Below, one piece after another: positions 1-8,794 of a DNA stretch of 64,000 nucleotides; the first letter of the stretch is position 1, and the number at the start of each line of letters is the position of its first letter. The notes under the pieces are model-generated. The model worked only from the letters and a program-made list of their open reading frames with translations, had not been told where the DNA came from and searched no databases. The stretch covers positions 48,034 through 112,033 of the forward strand of contig NZ_LTBA01000004.1 of NCBI RefSeq assembly GCF_001594005.1, in the 5' to 3' direction. The stretch comes from Clostridium tepidiprofundi DSM 19306 (GTDB taxonomy: Bacteria; Bacillota; Clostridia; Clostridiales; Clostridiaceae). Made by a program: the position numbers and the translations under genes.

Positions 1-1575
1 ATTCTCTTTTATCAATGTCCATATATTAATCTTTTTAACATTTTTATCAGTATCTATAATATATAAATTTCTATCAGTTATAGCATATAAATTATTATCA
101 AAATCAGTTTCAATGCATTTAATATTCTCTATTATATTTTCACTTGAACTTGATTTAAACAAATCAACATATTTAACTAACACATTATTTTTCACTAAAT
201 ATATAGAATTTAAACAGGGTACAAATATTTTGCCATTACAATGGCTTGCATAGTAAAATGGAAAATATTTGCCTCCATTAATTCTTTGTATTTGAAAATC
301 ATTTCTGTTACCATTTCTATTTTTATTACTAATTCTATTTCCATTTTGATTAACAATATTTGTAACTGCGAGAATATCATCTCTATATTCACACGATAAA
401 TTCCAATATTCTCTTTCTGTATTTAAAGCAACAACACCCCCGTTATTGTTTCTATAAACAAAAGTATTATCGTTTATATAGCTATCAACAATTATATCTC
501 TATGCTTTGAATTCTCTATTATAGTAATTTTTCTATATCCAAATGCCGCTATTCTATTAATGTTGTAAACACTCAACCTGTTACAACTTTTATCAACACT
601 ATATTTAAAAACAAATTCTCCATCACAAAATTTTTTTATACTCCCATTTTGTATAATCCAAATATCTTCCTTATTATCCTTTGTAATATCCTTAATCCCT
701 TTAATATTATACTCGTTTATCAATTTACCTTCATAATCAATTACATCAACAGTATCATTATAAAGTAAAACCCAAATATAATCAGAAGCAATTATATATT
801 TTTTTATATCATTTGAAAATGCATAATAACTAATATTTCCTTTCTGAGTTACCTTGCCAATTTTGTATTCATTATTTTCCTCAATACAATCCTGTTTGTT
901 AATCACGAACCAAATATTGTTGTTTTTATCTACTTTAAGCTTTGAAAATACATCTTTATAAAACACTTGAGGAGGATTTTTTATAACAGAATAGCAAATC
1001 TTTTTACCATTTTTATCAATTTTAAATAGTTTATGCTGCATATAATCTTCAGAACCCACTTTAGAATCCTCATCATACTGAGTGATTGAAAACCATATAT
1101 CCCCATTTAAATCCTCTAATACTTCACATGGCAGCGATTTATTTTTAAACGATTTATTTTTAAATAATTTATTTCCTTTAACTGTTTCATATTTTTTAGT
1201 TTGTTCGCTTTTTTCAACTATTTCATATCTTTTAGCTAAATCATGTTTTTTAGCTAGAACACGTTTTTTAATTGTTCCATCTCTTTTAGCTATTTCATAT
1301 TTTTTGACTGAATCGTTATTTAGAATAAATATTCCATCGCTGGTCTTAATTTTATAAAAATCCTTATAAGCTTTTACATAAAACAGTTTTCCTGTGATAT
1401 TATATTCATTTTTAATACACGTATTACTACTGTTAAATTGTTTAAATGAATATTCATTTATATCATATATCGATAAAGCTTGTACAAATTTCATTGGCAA
1501 AATCATAATGACAAAACAAATAAATAATATCTTAAAAAACAATATTTTGGTATAATAATATCTGCTTGTTCGCAC
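1..1575 (-). CDS. Secreted propeller-repeat protein, partial (3' end beyond window)
   Basis: An uninterrupted minus-strand frame of 525 codons runs from a GTG at 1575 to the window edge, preceded by a GAGGGGGAG ribosome site. The N-terminus is a signal peptide: basic VRTSRYYYTK, then about 20 hydrophobic residues ending near FVQA. The body has recurrent blade-like motifs of the two-component-regulator propeller type (DLNGDIWFSI, DKNNNIWFVI, SDYIWVLLY, KEDIWIIQNG), each a D-x-x-x-x-IW turn plus strand, so a beta-propeller is likely. Around residues 85-145 is a Lys-rich stretch of degenerate 5-7 residue repeats (AKRYEI, TKKYET, FKNKS twice) inserted between blades. No catalytic motif is visible. 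It lies downstream of pilD behind a hairpin terminator, so it is probably its own transcript. The specific role is unknown; a link to the pilus is inferred only from position. Confidence 0.75.
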   Translation of the reverse strand, partial: MRTSRYYYTKILFFKILFICFVIMILPMKFVQALSIYDINEYSFKQFNSSNTCIKNEYNITGKLFYVKAYKDFYKIKTSDGIFILNNDSVKKYEIAKRDGTIKKRVLAKKHDLAKRYEIVEKSEQTKKYETVKGNKLFKNKSFKNKSLPCEVLEDLNGDIWFSITQYDEDSKVGSEDYMQHKLFKIDKNGKKICYSVIKNPPQVFYKDVFSKLKVDKNNNIWFVINKQDCIEENNEYKIGKVTQKGNISYYAFSNDIKKYIIASDYIWVLLYNDTVDVIDYEGKLINEYNIKGIKDITKDNKEDIWIIQNGSIKKFCDGEFVFKYSVDKSCNRLSVYNINRIAAFGYRKITIIENSKHRDIIVDSYINDNTFVYRNNNGGVVALNTEREYWNLSCEYRDDILAVTNIVNQNGNRISNKNRNGNRNDFQIQRINGGKYFPFYYASHCNGKIFVPCLNSIYLVKNNVLVKYVDLFKSSSSENIIENIKCIETDFDNNLYAITDRNLYIIDTDKNVKKINIWTLIKEN

Positions 1576-1719
1576 GATCTTCTCCCCCTCAATTAAACAC
1601 ATCAAAGTTATACCTACAAAGTTCTTAAAACAGTATAATAATCTAAATAAAAATACCTATTTTATAACTTATTTTATAACTTAATAAGTATACTTATTTT
1701 GCTAAAATTCATAAAAAAA

Positions 1720-1759
1720 CAATAAAAAAAATATAATTGTAAATAAATTACAATTATAT
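1720..1759 (-). terminator. Rho-independent terminator after pilD
   Basis: Read on the minus strand, a 12-bp perfect stem (1731-1742 with 1748-1759, 5-nt loop) is followed by an eight-T run. It lies 19 bp beyond the pilD stop and probably ends the pil operon. Confidence 0.7.
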
Positions 1760-1777
1760 TATAAACCAAATACCATA

Positions 1778-2539
1778 TTATGGCAATAATATTTTCATAT
1801 ACAAATCTATTATTTTATCTCCCATAAATATTACAATTATTGCTGCTACAGATATTGATGGCCCAAATGGAATATAATCTTTCTTTGTCTTTCTTTTTGT
1901 AACAATCAACATTACTCCAACAATTCCTCCTATTATAAAAGACAATAAAAGCATAACAATACTATTAGCAAGCCCTAAAAACAATCCCGAAAGCAAACAA
2001 ATTTCTGCATCTCCCCATCCCATACCATTAGTAAGCAAAATAATAACTGCTATGATTCCACCGGATAATAATCCACCATATATATACGTCTTTATAGGAA
2101 GCCCCATAAAATAGTTTATAATTATGAATACTACTCCCAATATTATTCCACTCCATGTTGTCACAGAATAAACATCAGTTGTGTTATAATCAATAATTCC
2201 AATAACTATCAAATAGGATATAAGAACAATATATTTTAAACTGTAAATTGTTAAACCATATTCTATATATGCAAGTGCAAAAAGTAATCCTGTAGACAAC
2301 TCTATTAAAGGATATTTAATAGATATCCTTTCACCACAGTTTCTGCACTTGCCTCTCAGTGCAATCCAACTTACAATAGGTATTAAATCATAATATTTAA
2401 TTCTACTACCACATACTGTACAATGTGATGGCGGGTATGCTATTGATTCCCCTCTTGGTATTCTGTATATACAAACATTTAAAAAGCTACCTACTATAAG
2501 CCCTATTACAAAAATATATGCACAAATAACAATATTCAT
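1778..2539 (-). CDS. pilD: Type IV prepilin peptidase / N-methyltransferase (A24 family)
   Basis: This is an inner-membrane aspartyl peptidase that removes the basic leader of prepilins and, in the family, N-methylates the new N-terminus. About 253 residues. The N-terminal segment has the typical GSFLNVCIYRIPRGES motif followed by the zinc-type double CxxC loop (CTVCG and CRNCG) and YPLIEL. Aspartates of the A24 site are seen in the GIIDYNTTDV and GMGWGDAEICL segments. Six to eight hydrophobic helices follow. The start at 2539 was chosen because GAGGTGATTATA sits just upstream; an upstream ATG at 2578 lies inside a GC-rich hairpin region and has no ribosome site. It is the last gene of the pil operon and would process the five prepilins encoded upstream. 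Confidence 0.93.
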   Translation of the reverse strand: MNIVICAYIFVIGLIVGSFLNVCIYRIPRGESIAYPPSHCTVCGSRIKYYDLIPIVSWIALRGKCRNCGERISIKYPLIELSTGLLFALAYIEYGLTIYSLKYIVLISYLIVIGIIDYNTTDVYSVTTWSGIILGVVFIIINYFMGLPIKTYIYGGLLSGGIIAVIILLTNGMGWGDAEICLLSGLFLGLANSIVMLLLSFIIGGIVGVMLIVTKRKTKKDYIPFGPSISVAAIIVIFMGDKIIDLYMKILLP

Positions 2540-2552
2540 TATAATCACCTCA

Positions 2553-2655
2553 AAAATACCCCAGGGGTGATTTTTCACCCCTGAGGTGTTTCAAGGGGGG
2601 CAAATCTCCCCAATAATGCCAATGGGGGCTAATCACCCCTGGGGTGGTTTTTATT
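2553..2655. repeat. Cluster of GC-rich inverted repeats between the VWA gene and pilD
   Basis: In an otherwise A+T-rich region this ~100 bp holds several short G/C palindromes. One is CAGGGGTGA-TTTT-TCACCCCTG, a 9-bp perfect stem near 2563-2584. Another is CACCCC-T-GGGGTG near 2633-2645, and blocks of GGGGG/CCCC lie between. The upstream gene ends at 2651, so these could attenuate or stabilise the transcript between it and pilD. Confidence 0.7.
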
Positions 2656-5600
2656 CTAGATTTGGTAAATCAAGTATATTGACTTGCGTTACATCATCAA
2701 CCGTTGAATTAATATCTATAGTTGCATTTACTTTTTCATCTGAAATCAATGCAGTTATCTCATATACTAAATAATATTGTCCTTTAAGTACCTTTGAGGA
2801 ACTTATTATATACTTGTTATCGGACTTATCAAAAGATTTCTTAATTCCATCAGTAACTTCATTACCATCAAAATCTAATAATTTTAACTTAACATCAGAT
2901 ATAGGTTTATCAAAACTCAAAGTTATAACAGTATTACTTGATGCCAGTTTTAATGAAGTTGCCAATTCCGTTGGAATACTCCGTACAATATTGATTTTGT
3001 CCATCTTTTTAAATTTGCCATTAACCCAAACACCGTGCCCCAATATATCTTCCTTGTATATCCAATCCACTTTTGCTGTTATACTGCCAATATTTCCTGC
3101 TCTATCTCTATATTCAAATGTAAATTCGCCATTCTCTGTAAATGTATATTTTTTTAAACCATTATTATTTGTTACAATAAAATCTTCACGTTCATCTTTA
3201 TCAGGTACCAAAACTGCTACTACATCACTATTAGTTAATTCTGTTGTGCTGTATTCAACATGAATATTAGGTGGTTCTTTATCTATCCAATCCACTTCTG
3301 CTGTTTTTGAACCCGTATTCCCTGCCATATCTTTAAATTTAAATGTAAATTTACCATTCTCTGTGAATTTATAATTTGGGTCTCCATTATTATTAGTTAT
3401 AATAATGTTTTCATTAGATTTCAATACAGCAACAACATCTTTATTCGTTAAAGTATTAGGAGTATACGTAATACTTGCTTCGGGACCTTCTTTATCTATC
3501 CAGTTAACAATTGCAGTACATTCACCAATATTACCCGTTTCATCTTTAAATCTGAATGTAAACTTTCCATTTTCAGTAAATGTGTAGTTTCTTGAGCCAT
3601 TATTATTTATAACTTTAAAATCCTCATATTGTTTCTTAATCGTAGCTACAACATTGCCATTAGTTATTTTCAGTGTACTATACTCTAAAGTTACTGTAGG
3701 TGGCGTTTTATCAAATATGACCTGACTTCCATCAGTTGTATCATTTACATTTATATTATCATCTATCCATTTGTCTTTAAGTTGAATATCAAAGCTTACC
3801 TTTCCCTCGGTATCAGTCTCTCTCATCGTATAACAAGCTTTCCATTTTTTATTATCATTATTAACTTTCACAACATCATCCGCACTATTTCCTAATATAG
3901 TAACTACGGGTTCATATATTTCTTTATTTGCCTCAATCAATATTGTTATAACATCTCCAACCTTAGCACGATTACTATTATTAGGATTGTTAGATACAAT
4001 AGTTATTTGTTTAATAGATAATTTACTATCATCTAAAACATGTACTCTACCGCCTCTACATTTTATGCTTTCTTCATACTTACTAAATGGTTCAATATAT
4101 TTAACTTCACCTTCATTAAATACTTTCTCACCTAATTGATTAAATTTAATCTTTATAGAAAACTCTCCTTCTACCTTGTATAGCTTCAAATCTTTATTTA
4201 TATTGCACATTCTTACATTTCTGATGGTACCATGCAATGTGTTAGTATACTTATCATAAATTAACCCATTAGGATATTCAAGCACTTCAACACCTTGAGG
4301 AAACTTTTCACTAAATTCGACTTTATCAAAACTTATACTATCCTGAATCACACCAGCAATATCATTAAATGCCCTTCTGATTTCATCTGCATTTTCAGCA
4401 AGATAAAACTTTTGTCCTGGCTTAACTTCCTTGGTAACTCCTAGTAAAGTCGCAACTTCATTGTTATTTTCCCTAGCTCCTATATCATCTCCTGCACCAC
4501 TCACCCTTTTAAAGTGAATTATATGAGTATTTATATTTAGATTAGATTCATTAATTTTATTAGCAATAACAGTTACATATTTATGACCAATATTAAATCT
4601 ATCTAATAGACCATCTCCATCAGTATCGCTATTTATATATTTTTTCACTCCCTGGAGCCCAAATCTTGTATATACTTCTTCTTTCTTAATTTGATTATTT
4701 ATAGAACTGTCCAAATTATCAACATAGGTTGCATTTTCCCATCCACTGTTGTACTTAGAATCTTTTTTTGCTATTCCTACATTTGCATAACCATCACTCA
4801 TTATTACAAAATGTTTGTTAGCATCACTCCCATTATTGAGCAACTGATATCCTAAACGCAATGCCTCTCCAAGGTTTGTACCGCTTTCAACTTCAATATT
4901 GTTTATTTTTTTCTTTAATGTATTCAATTGCTCTGTATTTCTAATATCTATTAATTTTGAAACAATATCACCAAAACCATAATATCTAACAATACCAACT
5001 TTTACTTCCCTGTCCTTTGGTAAATTATCAATAAAGCTTATTGCAGCTTCCTTCAATTTAGCAAGATTATTTTTCATAGTTAGTGATGTATTTAATATTA
5101 AAACTATTTCTAATGGTTTTTCAATATCGTATTTTACATTATTTCCATCAAAAATATATTTAATTTCATACTCACTACCCAAAGCAATTTTATCAGGCAG
5201 ATTTCTTGTAAATGTACTTATCGCTTTTGCATTAGGATTATATGTCGTAAAATTTACTTCTTTGCTCACAAAATGCGAACTTTTGCATCTTGCATATATT
5301 AGAGTATCAATATCTAAATACAACGGTTCTCTGTATTCTTTCCATTGTTTTTGATCTTTAAACCTGTACTCAATAATTGAATTTCTATCTCCAGTTATTG
5401 AAACTTTAACCTTGCCATTATATAACATATCATCTTGAGTAATTTTAGGAATATCAGGTACATATAATTCTATTGGTCTAAAAATATTCCTTTCATACTT
5501 ACCTGTTGAAAGTTTATACTCAATAAAAGATGAATCATTCTGTCCGAGTCTAATATATCCACTATTTAATGGCTTATAATTTACATTAAATTCAATAGGT

Positions 5601-8215
5601 TTAGCTTCAAAATAAGCACCATTTCTATCAAGAGTATAGTAAATATTATCAATGTTTCCAATCAATTTGCCATCCTTTACATTTAATCCATATGGGAGTT
5701 TCTCTTTATCTATAATTTTTATATTTTCACCAATATTCTCTTCAAAATGTAAGCTTGCATTGATATCTGCCTTAACAATTTTTTCAATACTATTATAAAC
5801 ATTATTCATACATTCCTCATCTAAAGCTTCAAAATACTTTCCTCCGCTACTATCTGCAATTTTTTGAAGCTTTTCCGAGTTTATTCCATTGCTAAAACCT
5901 ATGACAAATGTTTTTATATTTTGAGAACTTTTCCTTATAATATTTCCCATACTCATTGCGTACTGTAAAGAAAAACCGCATTCATCATTTTCTCCAAAAT
6001 TAACAACATATTCAACTTTTTGGGAACTAGTATATGCAAATGTTACACTATTTAGCGCCTTAAAATATCTTGCAATTCTTCCATTTATTACTTTTCCGAT
6101 ACTTTCTCGAGCTCTATTAGTTCTTGAATAATTTGTAGTCCCACTTTTAGCTGTAAAAGCTGTCGGAAATCCATCACTCATCAGTACTATATATTTATCT
6201 CTATTACTATTATTAGAAAGCATACTGTATGCTTTTCTTAATCCCTCTCCAATATTAGTACCACCTTCAGCATTCATGGAATTAATCTTACGTATCAAAT
6301 TATCCTTATTTCCATTAGATACTGGTACAAAATCAACTATTTCTCTGTTATATTGTATCAATCCAATTCTAATGTTTTTATCTTCACTCAATTTGTTAAT
6401 GAATTTTACAGCAGTATTTTTCATTATACTCAATCTTTTGTTATACTCATTACAGTCTTCATAACCATAGATATCATAATTCATACTACCTGATGTATCC
6501 AAAACCAATACAACATCTTTTTTCCTATCATTATTAAGCACATTATTTTTATCTATTTTTTCTGGAACAATTCTATATTTAACATTAAATATCTGTTCTT
6601 CTTGATCGATATCAGTTATATATCTTTGAGCATTTACTAATTTTTTTTCTATATATCGTTTAATTTTTATTGCAATAGGTTCAAAATATTTAGTTATCTG
6701 TTTCCCATTATCTTCAAACCTATATTTAATAAATGAATCAGGTTGTCCTTTAAAAATACAATTTTCATTTTCTTTTATGGCTTTGTACGTTATATTAAAA
6801 CTAATAGGATTTGCTCTTAACCCTATTACATTTCCATTCTTATCTTTCACTTTTTGATAGAACACCTCATCCTTTAACTCACCTACAATCTTATTTCCTT
6901 CAATTTTCAATCCACTTGGAAGCTTATCAATATCTTCTTTAGATATACTCAACCCATACGGTATTTTTTCCTCAAAATATATTTTAGCTGATTTGCTTAC
7001 TTCTACTATATTGCCTATTTTATCATAAATTCCATTTATTTCATGTTCATTTAACGCATTGTAATATTTACCACATGCACTTTTCGCTATCTGCATATTC
7101 TTCATAACAGCACTATCTTTATTTGCATCACTCCCAAATCCAACTATAAATGTCTTTATATTTCCACTATTAGCAATAAGCTTACCTATTTCCTTAGCAT
7201 AAGATAGTGCAAATCCTTTGTCATCATTTTCACCATAATTTGTAATATAATCTACATTTGTATCATTGATACCTTTTTCAAATTCAGTTGATTCTAAACT
7301 TTCGAATTTATCAAAAAATTGTAAATCCCCTCCCGAATATCTATATATTTCTCCATGAGCATACTGATACCACGCTGGAGTATAATATTCAGTATATCCT
7401 ATTTTAGCAGTAAATGCAGTAGGAAAACCATCTGTCATCAAAACAATATATTTATCATGTCCATTATTATTGTTAAGCATATAATAAGCTTTTCTAAGTC
7501 CATCACCTATATTTGTTCCACCATCAGCCTCCATATTAGCTAATATAATATCACATACATCATCTATTTTAATAAAACTTCCATTGCTATTACTATGATA
7601 GTAAAAATCTAATTCGTTTACATTAGGATACATATTTAAGTCTATAGCATAATAATATTCATTGTTATACTCAATATCATATACATATGATATATGATTT
7701 ACTTTGTAACTATAATGATCATACTTATAATATATGTTTTTTGTATCTATCTGCAATGACTCGCATATTTTCCTTATATTCTTTTTATTTATATTTTTAT
7801 ATAAAACTTCTTTGCTATAAATAAAATTTGTAGCATTACTATACCCAATCAAACTCAAATTAATATTTTTATTATCCTTAAATTTGTTATAGAAATCTTT
7901 TATTACATTTTTAACTACTTGTAGCTTTGTTTTACTAGAATTGTTAACTTTATCTGACATGCTCCCTGATGTATCAATAACCAAAACAACATCCTTTTCT
8001 TTGCCAGAATTTATATTTGTAACTGGTATTATTTCCGGGGTAATTGTATAATTCACATCTATCTTCTGTCCTACCTTAAATTCACTTCCACTTATGCTTC
8101 TGTTAACACTAACTAAATCATAATCTGTATTTTTATCAGCGAAAACAGGCATAACACCAAACTGAGTAAAGACAATCATAAAAATTAAAATAAAGCTTAT
8201 TAAATTCTTCTTCAC
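2651..8215 (-). CDS. Giant secreted protein with three VWA domains and Ig-like repeats (candidate pilus tip/adhesin)
   Basis: 1854 residues with a classical signal peptide (cleavage near VFA-D, residue 26) and a GTG start behind AAGGGGGG. Two VWA domains have intact MIDAS starts: DTSGS at 81-85 with later GGTN and TDGFP, and DTSGS at 573-577 with GGTN and SDGFP. A third begins NTSLT at 1042-1046, where the first MIDAS Asp is Asn, but retains SGTN and SDGYA. A calcium-loop-like DTDGDGLLD lies near 1197-1205. Three ~70-residue Ig-like repeats (about 1505-1720, each with NNNG, YxFTENGxFTF and AGNxG) precede the C-terminus. No LPxTG anchor is present. It sits between a pseudopilin gene and pilD. 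VWA proteins such as PilY1 act at type IV pilus tips in other bacteria; the same role here is inference. Confidence 0.85.
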   Translation of the reverse strand: MKKNLISFILIFMIVFTQFGVMPVFADKNTDYDLVSVNRSISGSEFKVGQKIDVNYTITPEIIPVTNINSGKEKDVVLVIDTSGSMSDKVNNSSKTKLQVVKNVIKDFYNKFKDNKNINLSLIGYSNATNFIYSKEVLYKNINKKNIRKICESLQIDTKNIYYKYDHYSYKVNHISYVYDIEYNNEYYYAIDLNMYPNVNELDFYYHSNSNGSFIKIDDVCDIILANMEADGGTNIGDGLRKAYYMLNNNNGHDKYIVLMTDGFPTAFTAKIGYTEYYTPAWYQYAHGEIYRYSGGDLQFFDKFESLESTEFEKGINDTNVDYITNYGENDDKGFALSYAKEIGKLIANSGNIKTFIVGFGSDANKDSAVMKNMQIAKSACGKYYNALNEHEINGIYDKIGNIVEVSKSAKIYFEEKIPYGLSISKEDIDKLPSGLKIEGNKIVGELKDEVFYQKVKDKNGNVIGLRANPISFNITYKAIKENENCIFKGQPDSFIKYRFEDNGKQITKYFEPIAIKIKRYIEKKLVNAQRYITDIDQEEQIFNVKYRIVPEKIDKNNVLNNDRKKDVVLVLDTSGSMNYDIYGYEDCNEYNKRLSIMKNTAVKFINKLSEDKNIRIGLIQYNREIVDFVPVSNGNKDNLIRKINSMNAEGGTNIGEGLRKAYSMLSNNSNRDKYIVLMSDGFPTAFTAKSGTTNYSRTNRARESIGKVINGRIARYFKALNSVTFAYTSSQKVEYVVNFGENDECGFSLQYAMSMGNIIRKSSQNIKTFVIGFSNGINSEKLQKIADSSGGKYFEALDEECMNNVYNSIEKIVKADINASLHFEENIGENIKIIDKEKLPYGLNVKDGKLIGNIDNIYYTLDRNGAYFEAKPIEFNVNYKPLNSGYIRLGQNDSSFIEYKLSTGKYERNIFRPIELYVPDIPKITQDDMLYNGKVKVSITGDRNSIIEYRFKDQKQWKEYREPLYLDIDTLIYARCKSSHFVSKEVNFTTYNPNAKAISTFTRNLPDKIALGSEYEIKYIFDGNNVKYDIEKPLEIVLILNTSLTMKNNLAKLKEAAISFIDNLPKDREVKVGIVRYYGFGDIVSKLIDIRNTEQLNTLKKKINNIEVESGTNLGEALRLGYQLLNNGSDANKHFVIMSDGYANVGIAKKDSKYNSGWENATYVDNLDSSINNQIKKEEVYTRFGLQGVKKYINSDTDGDGLLDRFNIGHKYVTVIANKINESNLNINTHIIHFKRVSGAGDDIGARENNNEVATLLGVTKEVKPGQKFYLAENADEIRRAFNDIAGVIQDSISFDKVEFSEKFPQGVEVLEYPNGLIYDKYTNTLHGTIRNVRMCNINKDLKLYKVEGEFSIKIKFNQLGEKVFNEGEVKYIEPFSKYEESIKCRGGRVHVLDDSKLSIKQITIVSNNPNNSNRAKVGDVITILIEANKEIYEPVVTILGNSADDVVKVNNDNKKWKACYTMRETDTEGKVSFDIQLKDKWIDDNINVNDTTDGSQVIFDKTPPTVTLEYSTLKITNGNVVATIKKQYEDFKVINNNGSRNYTFTENGKFTFRFKDETGNIGECTAIVNWIDKEGPEASITYTPNTLTNKDVVAVLKSNENIIITNNNGDPNYKFTENGKFTFKFKDMAGNTGSKTAEVDWIDKEPPNIHVEYSTTELTNSDVVAVLVPDKDEREDFIVTNNNGLKKYTFTENGEFTFEYRDRAGNIGSITAKVDWIYKEDILGHGVWVNGKFKKMDKINIVRSIPTELATSLKLASSNTVITLSFDKPISDVKLKLLDFDGNEVTDGIKKSFDKSDNKYIISSSKVLKGQYYLVYEITALISDEKVNATIDINSTVDDVTQVNILDLPNLE

Positions 8216-8227
8216 AAAATTCCCCCC

Positions 8228-8794
8228 TTACTTATTTCTAAAATACACTTTGCTTTTAACTGAATACGTAACATTACCATCTTTTAAATTGAGCTTTATT
8301 AAAACAACATAAGCATGCTTCATTCCTTCATACTTTGTTATGTTTTCACCAATTAAGCTTATGGAATTTATATATTTAGCTATAACACTTCCAGAAACCT
8401 CATTTTGTTCTAAATTTCCATCTTTATTGATTGTATCGTTCTTTTTACCCTTTCCATACCAAAGATTACCATCTTCCAATTCGAATATGTCGTATACATA
8501 ATTACCATCATCATCAGTAGACATCAATACAATCCTTGTAACATTGTCAGCATTGATACCATTACTTAAATCTGTTTGTCCACTTTTTACTTCTTGTATA
8601 CCTTTTGACTCAATTGCAACATCTGTAAATTTCTTTACTGCCTTTTCTCCTTCATACTGAAGATTTAGCCGTCTATTAACATTATTTAATTCTTTATAAT
8701 TGGTAAAGAAAAAATTTGATATAGGTATCAGTATTATACCTAATATTGCTAATGTAATTATCAATTCAATAAGAGTAAATCCCCTCTTAATCAT
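8228..8794 (-). CDS. Type IV prepilin-like minor pilin (PilJ/GspJ-like)
   Basis: A small minor pilin with the class III leader MIKRG followed by FTLIELIITLAILGIILIP, including Glu+5, then a ~160-residue soluble domain. ATG 8794 is preferred over the GTG at 8809 because AAAAAGGTGG lies 10 nt ahead of it. This makes an ATGA overlap with the upstream long PilX-like gene, a sign of translational coupling. The globular part has no recognised domain. In type II and type IV systems such minor pilins form the initiating tip complex; together with the two upstream prepilins this one could carry the VWA protein encoded directly downstream (12 bp gap). PilJ/GspJ-like is a positional guess. Confidence 0.85.
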   Translation of the reverse strand: MIKRGFTLIELIITLAILGIILIPISNFFFTNYKELNNVNRRLNLQYEGEKAVKKFTDVAIESKGIQEVKSGQTDLSNGINADNVTRIVLMSTDDDGNYVYDIFELEDGNLWYGKGKKNDTINKDGNLEQNEVSGSVIAKYINSISLIGENITKYEGMKHAYVVLIKLNLKDGNVTYSVKSKVYFRNK

